Assembly (NCBI RefSeq): GCF_021134715.1
Contig: NC_060017.1
Location: 2,976,001 to 3,040,000 of the forward strand
DNA length: 64,000 bases
Direction: 5' to 3'
Origin: Daphnia pulex
Taxonomy: Eukaryota > Arthropoda > Branchiopoda > Diplostraca > Daphniidae
Positions 39,954 through 52,700 of this stretch are shown one piece after another. A program made the translations under genes and the position numbers. Within the stretch, counting starts at the first letter, position 1; the number at the start of each line of letters is the position of its first letter. The notes beneath the pieces were generated by a model, which worked only from the letters and a program-made list of their open reading frames with translations, was not told where the DNA came from and searched no databases.

Positions 39954-42448
39954 TTTCTTGCAGTATGGTTAGCCTTTCTTTGTGTTTGTTAAGATTTTCT
40001 CTCTCACGCCCAAAAGCCTGGCCGTCGCAGGCGGGAGATGGCCAACAACAAAAAAAAGGCAAACAAAAAATAAAATAAAAGCGCCTGCCACAAGCCTGGG
40101 CTTGGAGAGTTCTCTTAGCCCCCCGTCACGGATGCACCTGTTCTCCAACAAGAGCCAAACACAAATTTGTGAAACAATCGTCAATGCCTAAGACAATTTT
40201 TTGATTTGATGTGTTACAGCTTAAAGGACTAACAGTGAATGAATGCTTGTAGGAGACACATGGCTTTAGCACCACACACAAATAAGTCTCAGGTGTAGCG
40301 ATCTCAACTACAAGATAAAATAACAATCTACAGAATAATATGATGTCGTAAATTGAAGCTGTCAGTTAAAGAATATACTTAAATAGTACAAAAACACTGA
40401 CATGTGATGTGTACTAGAATGAAATGAAGTTTGAATGGAAAAATTCTCGTCAAACAAAACTTCAACTCACTTTTAAGACTACTTGAATGGAATGTTAATA
40501 TGGAATTTTCAGCTAATCAACAGCTATTAATGAAACAAATATTAGTGAAACACTATCTGGAGGACGAGCAAGGTCGTTGATGGCCAACGCACATGTGAAG
40601 GAGTCGACAGCATAAGCCTTTCTTGTTTTGCTTCACACCTCAATCTTTAGATGTAATTGAATTCGACACAAGAGTCTAGTTATGACAATGACTCGATCAC
40701 GCTGCGACACATAATCCAGTAATGATAAAATACCTCGTAAATTACCGTTGATAGGATAGAAAGTATCGTGAAAAGACGACACACCGGGTTTTTCTTTTCT
40801 TAGTTTTTCTCGCTATAATATAAATCGATTTTTTTACGTTGTCGATCATTGCGGCTGCAATGCCAGATTATAATTTGTTCTCTTAAAAATATATTTTATT
40901 CAATTGCAGCCACGTCACTTGTGAAATAGAGATTTATAAAAATATTACTTACTACGTTATTTTTTATTTTATTTCCTAGAAAAACAATTTTATGCAATTT
41001 AATTCGAAATGTTGTCGTTTGGATTGCCGGCTGTTCTTTGACAGACCTGAACAGACGATGATGAGTCCAAAGCCCAAAGGCACAAAATGTAAATACTACA
41101 AAAATCCCGAATTAATTTTATTGAAAATACCGAAGGCAACACTTTTTAAACGTGCTTAGTCTTATCTAAATAAGAATAAATTAATTTAAATTTTTTGCAC
41201 GATGAATTTTGATTTTTAGAATGCATTTTAAATTCGGCCGAGGCCCCGAGCGATTGCCAGATTGGCAACTCTCAGAATCTTCGAAATCTGGGAGAATTTC
41301 ACATAATCTCTAGAATTTAACAAAATTTACCTTTTTCTCACCGTTAGCAGGCGCAAACCGCATTTTTTTATTGGCACCCCTAGGCCCTAGCCAAATTTGG
41401 CGAACCTTTGATTCAGGATCTTGTAGCATCTCGTAGAATCTGAAAAATTCTAAATCTTCGCACATTCCAGTGATGCCCCTAGTAGCGAAATTTGGGTGAA
41501 ACTTTGATTCGGAATCTCTTAAGAATCCCGTAAAATTTCACAGAATCTAGCACCGCTAGCACAATAAGAAAGATACCGTATCTTCGTTCACCCAGATTTT
41601 TAGTTTCCAAAAAGTCAAACCTCATCACATTTGTGACACGTACACATACGGACGTGACATTTGTTTTTCTTCCCGCAATAACTACGACTCTTGCCACTTT
41701 ATTTCACTTTAGCCACATCTGTTAATAGTTCAGCCACAAAATTATAGATTTCAAGTTAAGAAACACCGCCGTTTCCGAAACGACAATGATTCCCTTATAT
41801 GCGTATGATTGCGGGTTGAACTGTATATCATGAATTCGCTTATCGTTATTTTCGAAGATCGACTAAATGACTAGTCACCACCATAGGATAACCTACGTAC
41901 ACAATAAGTAATCAAATAAAAAAAAGCTCTTGGACTAGATCAGGCAGACAAACAGCAGCTTTAATTTGTGACCTAAATATAAAAACAAATGTACTTCGCG
42001 TATTGCAAAATTTATGTTGCAAATAGTGCTTCCGAATTTTTGCCAAAAGATTAATTTTTCGCATTTTTATCTCTTTATTTGATGTTGTTATTACGGCTCT
42101 TTATTTAAATGACAGAAAGACAAGATTTTTTTTTACCTTACTCTGAAGTCTGAACTGTGCACAGCAAAATATTACGCGCATGCGCTTTTGTTTGGTTATT
42201 CCAATTTTGAAAAAATCGTATTTCAGGAAACATTTTTTCACTTAAGATGGCTCTGTATGCGGTACTTTAACTTACGTGCTTTGTGTATGGCCTTGAAATC
42301 TACGAGGCCAACACAAGTTTGCAAGCAGGCAAGCAGCCGTTCACAGCAGCTCTTTTGTGGAAGTAACTTCAGATATTAGTAGTAAATAATTTCAATAAAT
42401 CGCTAAGTAGAGTAATATTTCAGTAATTGATTGATTGATTAAATTGAA
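39954..42448. promoter_or_regulatory. 2.5-kb divergent region between the Sxl-like gene and UBE2L3
   Basis: This holds both 5' flanks and possibly untranslated first exons of the Sxl-like gene. A perfect NRF-1-type palindrome GCGCATGCGC lies at 42176..42185, about 260 bp before the UBE2L3 ATG. A degenerate tandem repeat lies at about 41240..41560. No coding exon is seen. Confidence 0.5.
41240..41560. repeat. Degenerate tandem repeat, about three units of roughly 100 bp
   Basis: Two units (from about 41375 and 41474) share AAATTTGG, then CTTTGATTC and further spaced AATCT motifs in the same order and spacing. A third, more decayed unit to the left shares GAATTTCACATAATCTCTAG with the AAATTTCACAGAATCTAG of the last unit. 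The units are diverged, which points to an old local duplication or a remnant of a mobile element. Confidence 0.55.
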
Positions 42449-43205
42449 ATGGCGGCAACTAGAAGACTTCACAAGGTGAGTTGAAAGTTATCTATATTGC
42501 ATCACAAATTCATAATCTGTAGTGATAATAATTCATCTGTATAAACATTTAATGTATTCTCTGTGTGGTCAAAGGAATTGGAAGACATCAAGAAGTCTGG
42601 GTTGAAATCTTTTCGCGACATTCAAGTTGATGAACAAAACATTTTGACTTGGCATGGACTTATTGTTCCTGTGAGTCTGAATTTTTTAGATGAATATTGA
42701 TTGAATTACCTTGGTTACAAGCCATCATATATTTTTCATAGGAAAATGCTCCCTACAATAAAGGAGCTTTTCGGATTGAAATAAATTTCCCTGCTGAGTA
42801 TCCATTCAAACCACCAAAAATTGCGTTCAAGACAAAAATCTATCATCCAAATATTGATGAAAAGGGACAGGTAAAAATTTCAATGTTAACCTTGTAAATA
42901 TCTTATTTGTCTGGCAATTTCTGTTAGGTCTTAAAAACATTTGCCTTTTGGAATTTTTGCCATACTTATTATTGTGTGTTTATTTCTTTCAGGTCTGTTT
43001 GCCCATAATAAGTGCTGAAAACTGGAAGCCTGCCACCAAAACTGATCAAGTGATACAAGCGCTGGTTGCCTTGGTTAATGATCCAGAGCCTGAACATCCA
43101 CTTAGGGCTGATCTTGCTGAAGAGTATTCCAAAGACAAAAAGAAATTCATGAAGAATGCAGAAGAGTTTACAAAAAAAAACAGTGAGAAGAGACCAAGTG
43201 ATTAA
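42449..43205 (+). CDS. UBE2L3: Ubiquitin-conjugating enzyme E2 L3 (UbcH7 / Ubc10)
   Basis: UBE2L3 is a cysteine-only E2 that works with HECT and RBR ubiquitin ligases such as parkin and HOIP. Four exons (42449..42475, 42575..42670, 42742..42870, 42993..43205) give 154 residues, the same length as human UBE2L3. The sequence runs [72 protein letters not shown], then [20 protein letters not shown]. The catalytic cysteine is in GQVCLPI, and the NW of the family is kept. The C-terminus [10 protein letters not shown] matches the family end. Near-identity to animal orthologues makes this certain. It is divergent from the Sxl-like gene and convergent with RPA1. Confidence 0.97.
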
Positions 43206-43599
43206 ATGTTTTCTGTTTTCATCATAAACACTTGAGAAGAGGCAGAGTTAAAATTTTGAACTGGTCCCCCCTCTTTCCCTCTTCACTTCATTGTAGAGCA
43301 GTGAGAGCTGCACTGTGATCTTCATTTATTTTCATTTCTATCTTTGCCTCTCTTGATGGTTGAAATATTTCATTGCACATGAGCTGCGAAAAACAATACA
43401 TTTGCAGTTGTCTGAAAAATTATTTTTTGTAATATCCATGTTTATTTTGCAAATCATTTATTATCATGTTACACACACGGTTTTTCCGGGATCTCGATTT
43501 GATTCACAAGAACAGGAATTCATAAAGAATTGTTCCTGTATAATCCGAAAATGAAGGTTTTTTATAAGTTTAATAGATAAGGAGCAAGGGAAAATCCAT
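43206..43599. other. Convergent 3' spacer between UBE2L3 and RPA1
   Basis: These 394 bp contain the 3' UTRs of two genes reading toward each other. TTTATT near 43440 could be the minus-strand poly(A) signal for RPA1. Nothing else was recognised. Confidence 0.5.
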
Positions 43600-46281
43600 T
43601 CATTCTGATGCAGCCATTTCTTTCATTTCTCGAATCAATCGCTCGTTGTGCTCTTTATAGTTGATTTCCTTCACTTCATAGACATTTGTTTTGAGGCGGC
43701 TTTCATCCTAAAGAAAAGGTAAAAGCGTCAACAGATAACAAGATCGAAATTCATAATGCTCATAGACTTACATTGTACGTCTCCATTTTCACTCTCAGGC
43801 GGAAGACATACCACTTAAAAGTAGCTTCTTCGAAAATTTTCTGAAATTCGTTATTATCCGAATCCTTCAATCTACCGACCTCGTCTGCGGATTTCCCTAA
43901 AATTTATAATCAAATAAATAAATATTATATGCTAAACGTAACATTAGTTCGAAAACAAAATTACCAAGAAGAGTTTCAGCGGTTTCTTGGAAGCAGGTTA
44001 CCCATTGCTGGTCCGTGGCATCCGCGATATTGACCTATAACAAATTTCGAGTGCTGTTTTGAGAGAAATAGATTTCATAAAATATCTTTGTCATACCGAA
44101 AGCATCATGCGCCATTTGAATTCCTGGAATTCGCGCTGGCATTTCTCACATCGATAGAGGCCATTGTTTTGATCGATGACCTGCGGGAAACGCAAATATT
44201 GTCAAAAATGAGTTGTTTTATTATATATTTATGTTTACCTTTTTGTTGCATTCATCACTGGGACAAGCCATGTACAACGCTCTTTCTTTGTTGATCATAG
44301 CAACCATAGCCTTAACACTGTAGAAATCAGGTTTATCTTTTCCCAGGTTTTCGAATTTTGCTTCAGCGAAAGTCTTATACGACCCACCACTACCACCAGT
44401 GCCAGCGCCACGACTCGCCGAAATGCTAGAAGCGGCCGATGATGAGCCACCGTTATCGTACCACCCTCTTAGTTTGTGAGCTTCATTCATGTCAGGATTG
44501 ATCTATTAAAAATATGCGCTGTAGAATAGTAGAGAAATAGAAAGTCTTACATTTGATTTTACCTGCACGACAGTAGACGAGACTGTTCCTAGAGAACGAC
44601 CTCCAAAATCAGAAAGTTTCACTCCTTTTAATGCTACAACAGGCTGGGAGCTAGCGTCAAATTCCTCGCCCATTTTTCCCCATAAAGTCAAATTAACCTG
44701 ATGTTTGAAGACAAGAATGATTAATTAACTGGGCTCGACAATTAAACGAAGAATCCAGTCATACCTCTGTGTTGGTACTGTCCACCATCTGAACTTCTCG
44801 CATCCTCAATTCTTTATTTGTCGTTTTGGAAACGATAACGCGGACGTCATTTGCTGACTTAACCACACCAATGACATCTGAAAGCACGGTCAATCGGTCA
44901 TATCGTAGGCACCATTCAAATAGAAGAATTGTAATGTTAATGCACCTAAAAGACAACTTACCAATAACACTGTCCTTGTCCAGGCTAGGTAGCTGATCAA
45001 TGGGAACAAAGTTGAAGGAGATTGATGGGATATCTGATGTATCATCGTGGCAAGGAATTACCTAAAAAATAAGTAAAAGAAAAAAAAATTGAGGCTGGTA
45101 CGATTGACGATTGAAAAACATTCATACTGTAGTATTTTGGTTGAACGACATTTCATAATCGTTCCTCATACTGCTGTACTGTTTGTTTGCTGCCTTCAGT
45201 TGTGCTTGTGAAATGTAAAAGATCTTGCCGATCTACAACGAAAAATAACAATGTAAATAAATAACTTCAAACACTGTTTTTGAATTAAATGTACCTCAAT
45301 CATGTGGTAAAACTTGTCACACTCGGCATTGAATGCAGTGGCACGGATTTCACCAGTCTCATCCACCATGTCCATCGAGAAAAGCTTTCCTTCACCTCGA
45401 GAATTGCTCCACGTACGGATATCGGACTTGTTTATAATTCTCACTTTTACAGTCCACCTACAAACAAGCAAAGTTAATGATTCAATTTTTCTTGTACTGA
45501 AATTTCTCAACAAACATACTTGTTTTGGTAGGGTGTAAGGCTTACAATCGGATGGGTAATAATGTCAGACTTCTCTGTTGGCTGTCCATATCCACCAGTT
45601 TTGTTAGGTGGTGCAGACTTCGATCCCATATTGTAATTGTTCACATTTCCTAAAGGTGCAGGTTTTGCTGCTGCCTCTTCAGTAACCTCTCCAACATCAT
45701 TAAGAGTCTGAGGGTTTCCTATTTTTTCTCCAACCTAAACAAAAAATGTTCAAAATGAAGAGATATCCTTATTTGTATTTCGAAACTAAGTAAAGTGAAC
45801 ATACTTCACTTCCAGGCACAATTGGCTCAACATCCAAAAGAATGATAATTTTCTTTTGGTCCTTGCCTGCAGTTGCCTTAGTAGCAACTTTGTTAACAAC
45901 AAACTTTTTTACTCTAATGATGGTAAAGTTCTCAAGCTGACCATCCACAATCAGATGATTTAGTTGTGTTGCCAACATTCCATATGCATAGGAATACTTT
46001 CCATCAGAGATGAGAATTCTGTAACGGTCATTATTGTCTCCCTGAAGATTTTTGTAACCCTATTGTAAGAGAAGAAAATGTAAAAATGCTGCAAATGAAG
46101 AAAAAATCTTGCTCGTTGCTTACCAAAACTTGTAGAATTGGAGTTTCATTGTGCAGGCCATTCCCAATGATGGACTATGTCGAAATAAAGATATTTATAG
46201 TTTTATTCAAAAATTCGAAATTATGATTGATATTACCGGAATTGCGCCGCTGGTTAGTGCTGGGTGATTTCTTCTGTTCAT
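43600..46281 (-). CDS. RPA1: Replication protein A 70-kDa subunit (RPA1)
   Basis: RPA1 is the large subunit of the eukaryotic single-stranded DNA-binding complex used in replication, repair and recombination. Fourteen exons sum to 610 residues (human 616): 46237..46281, 46124..46174, 45805..46059, 45520..45734, 45295..45457, 45128..45232, 44962..45061, 44765..44877, 44563..44697, 44239..44502, 44097..44180, 43965..44034, 43772..43896 and 43600..43707. An N-terminal OB fold ([20 protein letters not shown]) is followed by a linker, then DBD-A ([38 protein letters not shown]), DBD-B ([31 protein letters not shown]) and DBD-C. DBD-C carries the Cys4 zinc ribbon CPSDEC and CEKC. The end is [20 protein letters not shown]. 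All phases fit. It shares a short divergent promoter with ANKMY2. Confidence 0.97.
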
Positions 46282-46709
46282 TTTACGGAACCTTTTTTAA
46301 CGGGGATTACTTCGTTCAGTCAACGTGCTTGAATTTTTTTAAGCAGTTTTTACGGACAAGACGACGAAGTGCGATGGCGGGAAAACAACAGTGGTACAAA
46401 CGAAACCAAGGCTGAACGTGCAGCGTTGAATGTTTAAGAAACTTTTTAACTCAATGAAGACCACTAAAAATATAAAGAAGAAAAATAATGAAAAAGTTTT
46501 TTTTCTGAAATAAAGGTTCATACGAAGCAAAAATAAGTTTTCGTTTTATTCGCATTTTTGGCGTTGTTGGATTTTTTGTTTTTCGAAATGTCCGGTTGTT
46601 ATAGCAACAGTTGCAGACGACAACGGAAACTATATCGTTATATGAAAATTTGTGACTGAATTATTTGATTTCCTTCAAAAACGAGTTAATTGCCAAAGAA
46701 TCTCGAAAA
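46282..46709. promoter_or_regulatory. Divergent promoter region between RPA1 and ANKMY2
   Basis: These 428 bp separate two genes reading away from each other and must hold both promoters and 5' UTRs. An open frame runs in from 46665 in the ANKMY2 frame but starts with TTG, so the first usable ATG at 46710 is taken as the ANKMY2 start. Confidence 0.6.
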
Positions 46710-48072
46710 ATGATTTCGGAAAACTTTATTAAAGCTATTGACAAGATTAACAACAATGATACTAGTGGTTTGCAAGAACTTATAAAATCCCGGGACGTTG
46801 AAATTGACGATGAGGATGAGCATGGAATGACATTACTGCAACATGCCGCTTTTAAAGGGAAAAAAGATATTTGCCAGTTGCTCCTTGACCTGGTAAGTCT
46901 AACTATATTATCAATGTTGTTAATTTGATTGAAAAGTTGACTTTTTTTCTCGAAGGGAGCTGATGCCAATGGAGGTCATCATGAACACAAGTATACTTCC
47001 CTTCATTTTGCAGCTCTGTCTGGAAATTTGGATATTTGTCAACAATTACTTCAGTGTGGTTGTAAACCTGATGTGGTTAACTCAGTAGGCAGAACTGCAG
47101 CTCAAATGGCTGCATTTGTAGGTAGGCTAGTCAATCATAATGTTTGTACAAATCATCCAAAACTAAAATGAATTATTTTGGCAAACCAGGGAATCACACA
47201 GTTGTTTCCATCATCAACAATTTCATTCCACGCTCAGAAATAGAGCAGTACACTGTAGCTCCTAGCGATCAAACTGAGCCAAAATTGCCACCAGCTGCTG
47301 CACCAGCTTTGCACAAATTTGTGATGCAGGTTGTGCACTTGAATAGACACATCACTTCATTTCTTATTCTGCCACGGAAAAGCACTTGAACTTTTTGTTT
47401 TGTTTGATTTATCAGGTCAATCTGCATCCAGTTCACCTTTTGTTGACTATTCAAAAACTTCCTTTGCTTTACGATAACCTCACAAAAGTGAAAAACGTCT
47501 TGGAGATACTTAGCGAAAATCAGATGAAGCGCAGCCAAGAAGTCAACGAGATCCTCGCACTTAAATACCACTATTTGCGTTTCCTAGTCGAAAGAATGGC
47601 CAAAGAGCAGCAGCAGCACCCCGACAAAACCGTTTTGGAGTTATTAAATCAATATGTTAAAGCATTTTTGAAGCAACGTCAATCCGATGGTTTTCCCGAG
47701 TTTATGGACAACTTCATCCGCGAGTCGATCCGCACTTTCCCTTTCAAGGAGACGACCATCTTCCGCCAGTTGCTGGTCAATCTGTCCAAGACAAAAGAGG
47801 AGACTCCACTAGCTCTCAATCTTCTCACTTCCTGCATCAACGGTCAGCGTGGATTTCAAGATGACGACGCCTGTGCCACTTGCGGCCAAGAGAAGGTAGC
47901 CAGCAAGTGTTCCATATGCAAATCTGTGCAATATTGCAACCGCGATTGTCAAAAGTTGCACTGGTCTATCCACAAAAAGGAGTGCGACAAGTTGGCCAAG
48001 CAATTTAAAAATTTGGAAATTAAATCTCAAGACTCCGAGGCGAAGGCTGCCGATCCGGAAACCAGCAAATAG
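46710..48072 (+). CDS. ANKMY2: ANKMY2, ankyrin-repeat and MYND zinc-finger protein
   Basis: ANKMY2 is linked in vertebrates to trafficking of adenylyl cyclases to primary cilia and to Hedgehog signalling, and it binds FKBP38. Four exons (46710..46892, 46956..47121, 47190..47329, 47416..48072) give 381 residues. Three ankyrin repeats cover about residues 1-110 (EDEHGMTLLQHAAFKGKKDI, HKYTSLHFAALSGNLDIC, VVNSVGRTAAQMAAFVG). A family-specific middle region follows (EPKLPPAAAPALHK, VNLHPVHLLL, SDGFPEFMDNFIRESIRTFP). The MYND finger is CATCGQEKVASKC, CKSVQYCNRDCQKLHW and HKKEC. A charged tail ends PETSK. The start was set at the ATG of MISENFIKAIDK, which aligns with the beginning of the first repeat. 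Confidence 0.94.
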
Positions 48073-49718
48073 AAATTTTGATTATGTGGGGGTTTTTGCA
48101 TGATCGAATTCGATGTATGTTCACCCCGTACGTTTCCTTTTTAATCTACAATTGTCTACAGCGGACCCCTGTTTGCTTCCATATTTAGCTAACCTATTCA
48201 GTTGTCCAGTCTTTTACACTGTACGTGCGGTCCCATTGTTTTTATATCGTGAAAAATCTGCTTTGAATGGCCCCCATGTTATCGTCGCATTCATCCCACA
48301 CAAATACAAACCTTGTCATGCCTCATTTCTAGTGTATTTCTTTTCTTAGACTAAAAAACCAGCCACTAGATGGACATTGTTCTCTTGTGGCCCTCCTCAT
48401 CCACATATTGCTACACTAAATCTTCAAATGTCTACCCTTCACTAAGAAATATTTCCCTCTCACCTCAAAACAAGGAAATACAAATTACGCGAAACCAATC
48501 GCTGGTTTTTAATCGACGAATGATAATTGAAAACTTGTTGTAAGAATTTATCGTATAGTTTAAAGAAGACAATAAGTGAGCCAGGCTGCAATGAATGTAA
48601 TCTCTTTTTGATAAAACCAACCAAAAGATAAAACTAGCAGCAGGTTTTTATTTCCCCGAATTAAGTGTCGTTGGTTTTGCGCGAATCGGTTTCAAAAAAT
48701 GCCCGAAAAAAATGGAACTCGAGAGCCAGTTGGTTGGACGTGTACAGTTGATGACGGAAGCGGCGGCACCGATCCAGAAGAAAACACACACACACATGTG
48801 TCACTTTTCTTTCATTCCGATAAGCTTCAATGCCTCTGTCCAGGGGTTATTTGCCCTCTTTTAAACATGTGTGGCGACGACGATCTAAATAGATATGTGA
48901 CTGCTATATACCACCGAATGCTTTTACATGTATATAGCGCTGGTGATACAATATTTAAGCCTTCATTTTTGTTGAAAAAACCAACGAGATAGGGCAAACT
49001 ATATAGCGATGAGGGAATATACAACCGTCAAGTCTGTAGACGAAATTGACACGGAAGTGAACTCAAATGAAGTTTTGAAGCCGAGAGATCGACCATCCTG
49101 ATAATATAACGTAGACACCAGTTATACTGCCCTTCATTATAAAGATCATCATTATAAGGTGCACAGTGAATTGCTGCTGGTGCGCATATACTAGTACAAG
49201 GGTTTTTTTTTTCGATCCGTATCGACAGCAATGAGCTGCTTTTGACCTTCTTCTTCTTCTGCACATTTTGGTTATTAGTTGCTGTGCAGTATCACTGGGA
49301 AAGTGGCGGTGGGTTATCTCGGTCTGGATCTCTCGGTCAAATGATCAAGAAACGGCGACATCCATCCATCCATCCAGTTTTCTCTCTCTATGTACTCGGA
49401 AGCCGGACTTGTAGTTGAAGGAGCACATATAGAGCCGTAGAAGGAATATAAGGGTCCGACTTATCCGCACGACTTGATTTGTCAAACAAAAGGAGATGGA
49501 ACGAGAAGGGTGTCTCTTTTCTCGATCTTATAACTGCATGCGGCTGGACATAGAAGAGAGTCTAGTCGGCGCCAAACTCATTAAGCCATTGCCACCTTAT
49601 ATTGGGGGTCTATCAGAGGGGTCTGCCCATTAAGGGGCCCCTCTGCTGTGGGAGAGAGATGAACAGCTAGACGAAGGAGGGGTCGGTCGCGGTTGGGGGG
49701 GAGAGACAAAAGAGGGCC

Positions 49719-49740
49719 TCTTCTTCTTCTTCTTCTTCTT
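49719..49740. repeat. (CTT)n microsatellite
   Basis: A run of seven CTT units is visible, one of several similar runs at 49965..49977, 50011..50023 and 50209..50222. Confidence 0.9.
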
Positions 49741-52700
49741 GGTACGTGTTGTGTGTGCCCTTCAAAACTATGTACAGAGTGCGAGTCTTGTTTAAAAAAA
49801 AAAAGACCAAGGGGCCTAACCCTAATATTTGCCTAGTAGTAGACATAGGGATGAGAGGTCGTGCACACACACACGGAGAGCACCCGCGGAGTCGCCGGAG
49901 CCAACGCGGGGGAGGAGGCGGTGGCGGCGGCCGCGCGACCCTTTATGTGTTTTTCTCCTCTTCTTCTTCTTCTTCCAGGAGGAGATAGACATTTTCTTTG
50001 GCTGTGTGTTTCTTCTTCTTCTAGGGTTTCTCTTTTGTTTCAAGAGAAAACCATCAACATGTACATAGAAGACACACGTACCGTACACTCGAGAGAAAGG
50101 AGAACTGTGAAAATCCACAAAACTCGGAGTCTAATCAGTCAAAGTGCAGAACCGCCCTTCTCGACATGAAGCTGCCGCCACATGGAAATAAAGAAGAAAA
50201 ACCTTTTTTCTTCTTCTTCTTCCAGATATCCTAGTCCGTCGCCATTCACAGACTTCAAATCCATCCGCATTATAATACGTGAACTGCTCTCCGAGCTATA
50301 CGCTCGTCTCTAATAAGATGACCCAAGAATGTTGAAATGGCCTCGTCAATTTTTCTTTGCGATTCTCACACAATTCAATCGGAATATCCGAGTTCTTATT
50401 TCTTTCTTTTTTTGGGTTGACAACCAGAGAGAGAGATATCGTCGTCGTCCAACGTACGTACATGCATAACGATGATTGATTAGAGCCAAGCGACAGCAGG
50501 CGACACGTTCGTTATATTATACCGCTGTGAGATTCGAATTTTTGCGGCTGTCGCGCCAAGTCTCTCTCATTATTATTATATCACCGCCCGCCCGCCCGGC
50601 CGCCCGGCGGGACCAATCCACACACACGGGCGTACACAATAGCCTTGTCATTTTCATGTAACCGAATCCTCCTCCTACTCTATTCGGTTGCGGTATAAAT
50701 GATATAATAAGCGACTCGTCAATTCCTTTGGTTTTTTTTTTGTTGGAGAAAGAAGAAGAAGAAGTTCTGTTAGTTCAGCTGGATGGAATTTATAAAGAAG
50801 AAGAAGCGGAGGTGGTTGATTGTTTGTTTGTCACCAAAAAACGGAAAACCGCGCGCTGTCCTGCTGCTGCGGCCGTTTTTCTCCCTGTTGTGTCTTTTTT
50901 GGACATTGTCAAAAAATATAAGAAACCGACCAGAGGGACTGAGGAGGGTGACGCGGAGACGACACACACAGAGAAAGGAAAGGAAAAAAAAATTCCGCCG
51001 AAAACTCCGGCGCCGGAATGGCGCCCCCCTTCCTTTTTTCGGCCGACGATCGCGCGCGGCGCAATTGAGCGTTTTTCGAGCGCGACTCAAAGGGCCGGAG
51101 AAAAGATCCTGGTGCAGACCGGACCGGCGCCTATGTCGGCGCGTCTCTCTTATACACACACAGCATTATTCCCTATGCATAGCTTGTGTCAACTGATTTT
51201 TCTCTCTCTCCCTACACTTCTTCTTCTTCTTATCGAATTGGTGTTCCTCCCACACAGACCTCTTTAAGTCAACATGATTGGCTCCGCTATGTAAACTGGG
51301 GAATCTGACACTTTTTTTCTGTCTGTCTGACTGCAAGGGACCCAAGAAAAACCCATCAGAGTCGATGAAAATGGATGGTGGAACCTTAACCCTCACAGTT
51401 GAGACCCTTTTCTCTCTTCGTGTTGTTTTTGCCTTCTTCCTATGTATACATGAGCATATATACAATATATAAGTCTACTATGTCTATACGACCCCCCCGC
51501 TGTCTTTTCACTTTAAAACCCTATTCCTACTGGGGGTTTTTTGTTCCCTTAACTACCTTATAGTATATACCTTGAGTCCTCTCCGTGGTAGGATATACAT
51601 CCATATAAAATACACACACAACTGACAAGTCGCCACTTTTCCTGGCGACAACAAGGATTGTTTTCTTTTCTTCATTTTATTATACCAGTCTACCCCCTTT
51701 GGACCCTATCTATATTGCCCACACTCTGTGGGCACACACGGACCCAGTCGGAAGAAAAAAAAAATGATTTTCTGCCTTTAAATTTCTTGGGGGCTGCTGG
51801 AAAACCCTTTTTTACGTATTACAGGCACTTTCAATCCCAGTGACATCTTCATTACAAATGCTAATGCCTCCAGGCCAGCGGATCCTCTATCATGTATTAT
51901 GCATTTTCTTTGATTTGTATTGATTTTTCTATTCGAAGGGTGGTTTTCCATTTTTCGGTTCGAGGGGAGAAGAAAAAAGGGAAAAAACCGTGGGATTCAA
52001 AAACCAATATTTGAAATACCTTTTTTTCCCTTATTTTCTTGTGATGTTTGTGGGGTTATAACACACTCAGCGGGATATGTTTGGTTTTCTATTCAATTTC
52101 GCCTTTCCAAAACGTCAGGGGTGTTTGCTTTTTCCCCCCTTCACCCCCTTTTCCAACGATTTATGGGCCCGATTATTATTCACTTATTCATTTCAATTTC
52201 AAACAAACCACACAAAACAAACACGTGGATGAATTTTTCTATTTGCTCAAGGGGTCAAAAAAATAAAAATAAAAACGGGTTTTTTTACAATTTTATGTTA
52301 TAGGTCAAGTCGCTCTCAACTTTGATTACATTTCTGACCGATTCACTCTCGTAAATTTTACTGGGCCGTTGCTGGTTGAACCGTTTGGAGTTGTCAGTTA
52401 ACGACTGTGCACACACAGACACGTATAGGCAAAAGGCCGCGCGCTGTTTGAAATAACGAGAGAGAAATTCTCTTGTTTGACCGCGCGTCCGACCGGGAGT
52501 CAATATATTTACAATTTGATTCTAAAGAAAAACAGATTAAGAAGATAAAAAAAAAGTCTTGACAGAGGGGAAAACATTTTTTCCCCGGGACGAGCGCAGG
52601 TGGGCACGGGCCGCGTTGCGGAAACGGGAGCCGCTCTTTTTTCTAAAAAGGTTCCGTGTCTATTTGTGTGTGTGTGTGTAGAAAATGTAGCAAAAGTCGG

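Noticed and set aside
50728-51267. 179-codon plus-strand frame, with competing frames on both strands
   Set aside because: Three long frames overlap in a GC-rich block that simply lacks stop codons; no conserved motif in any of them.
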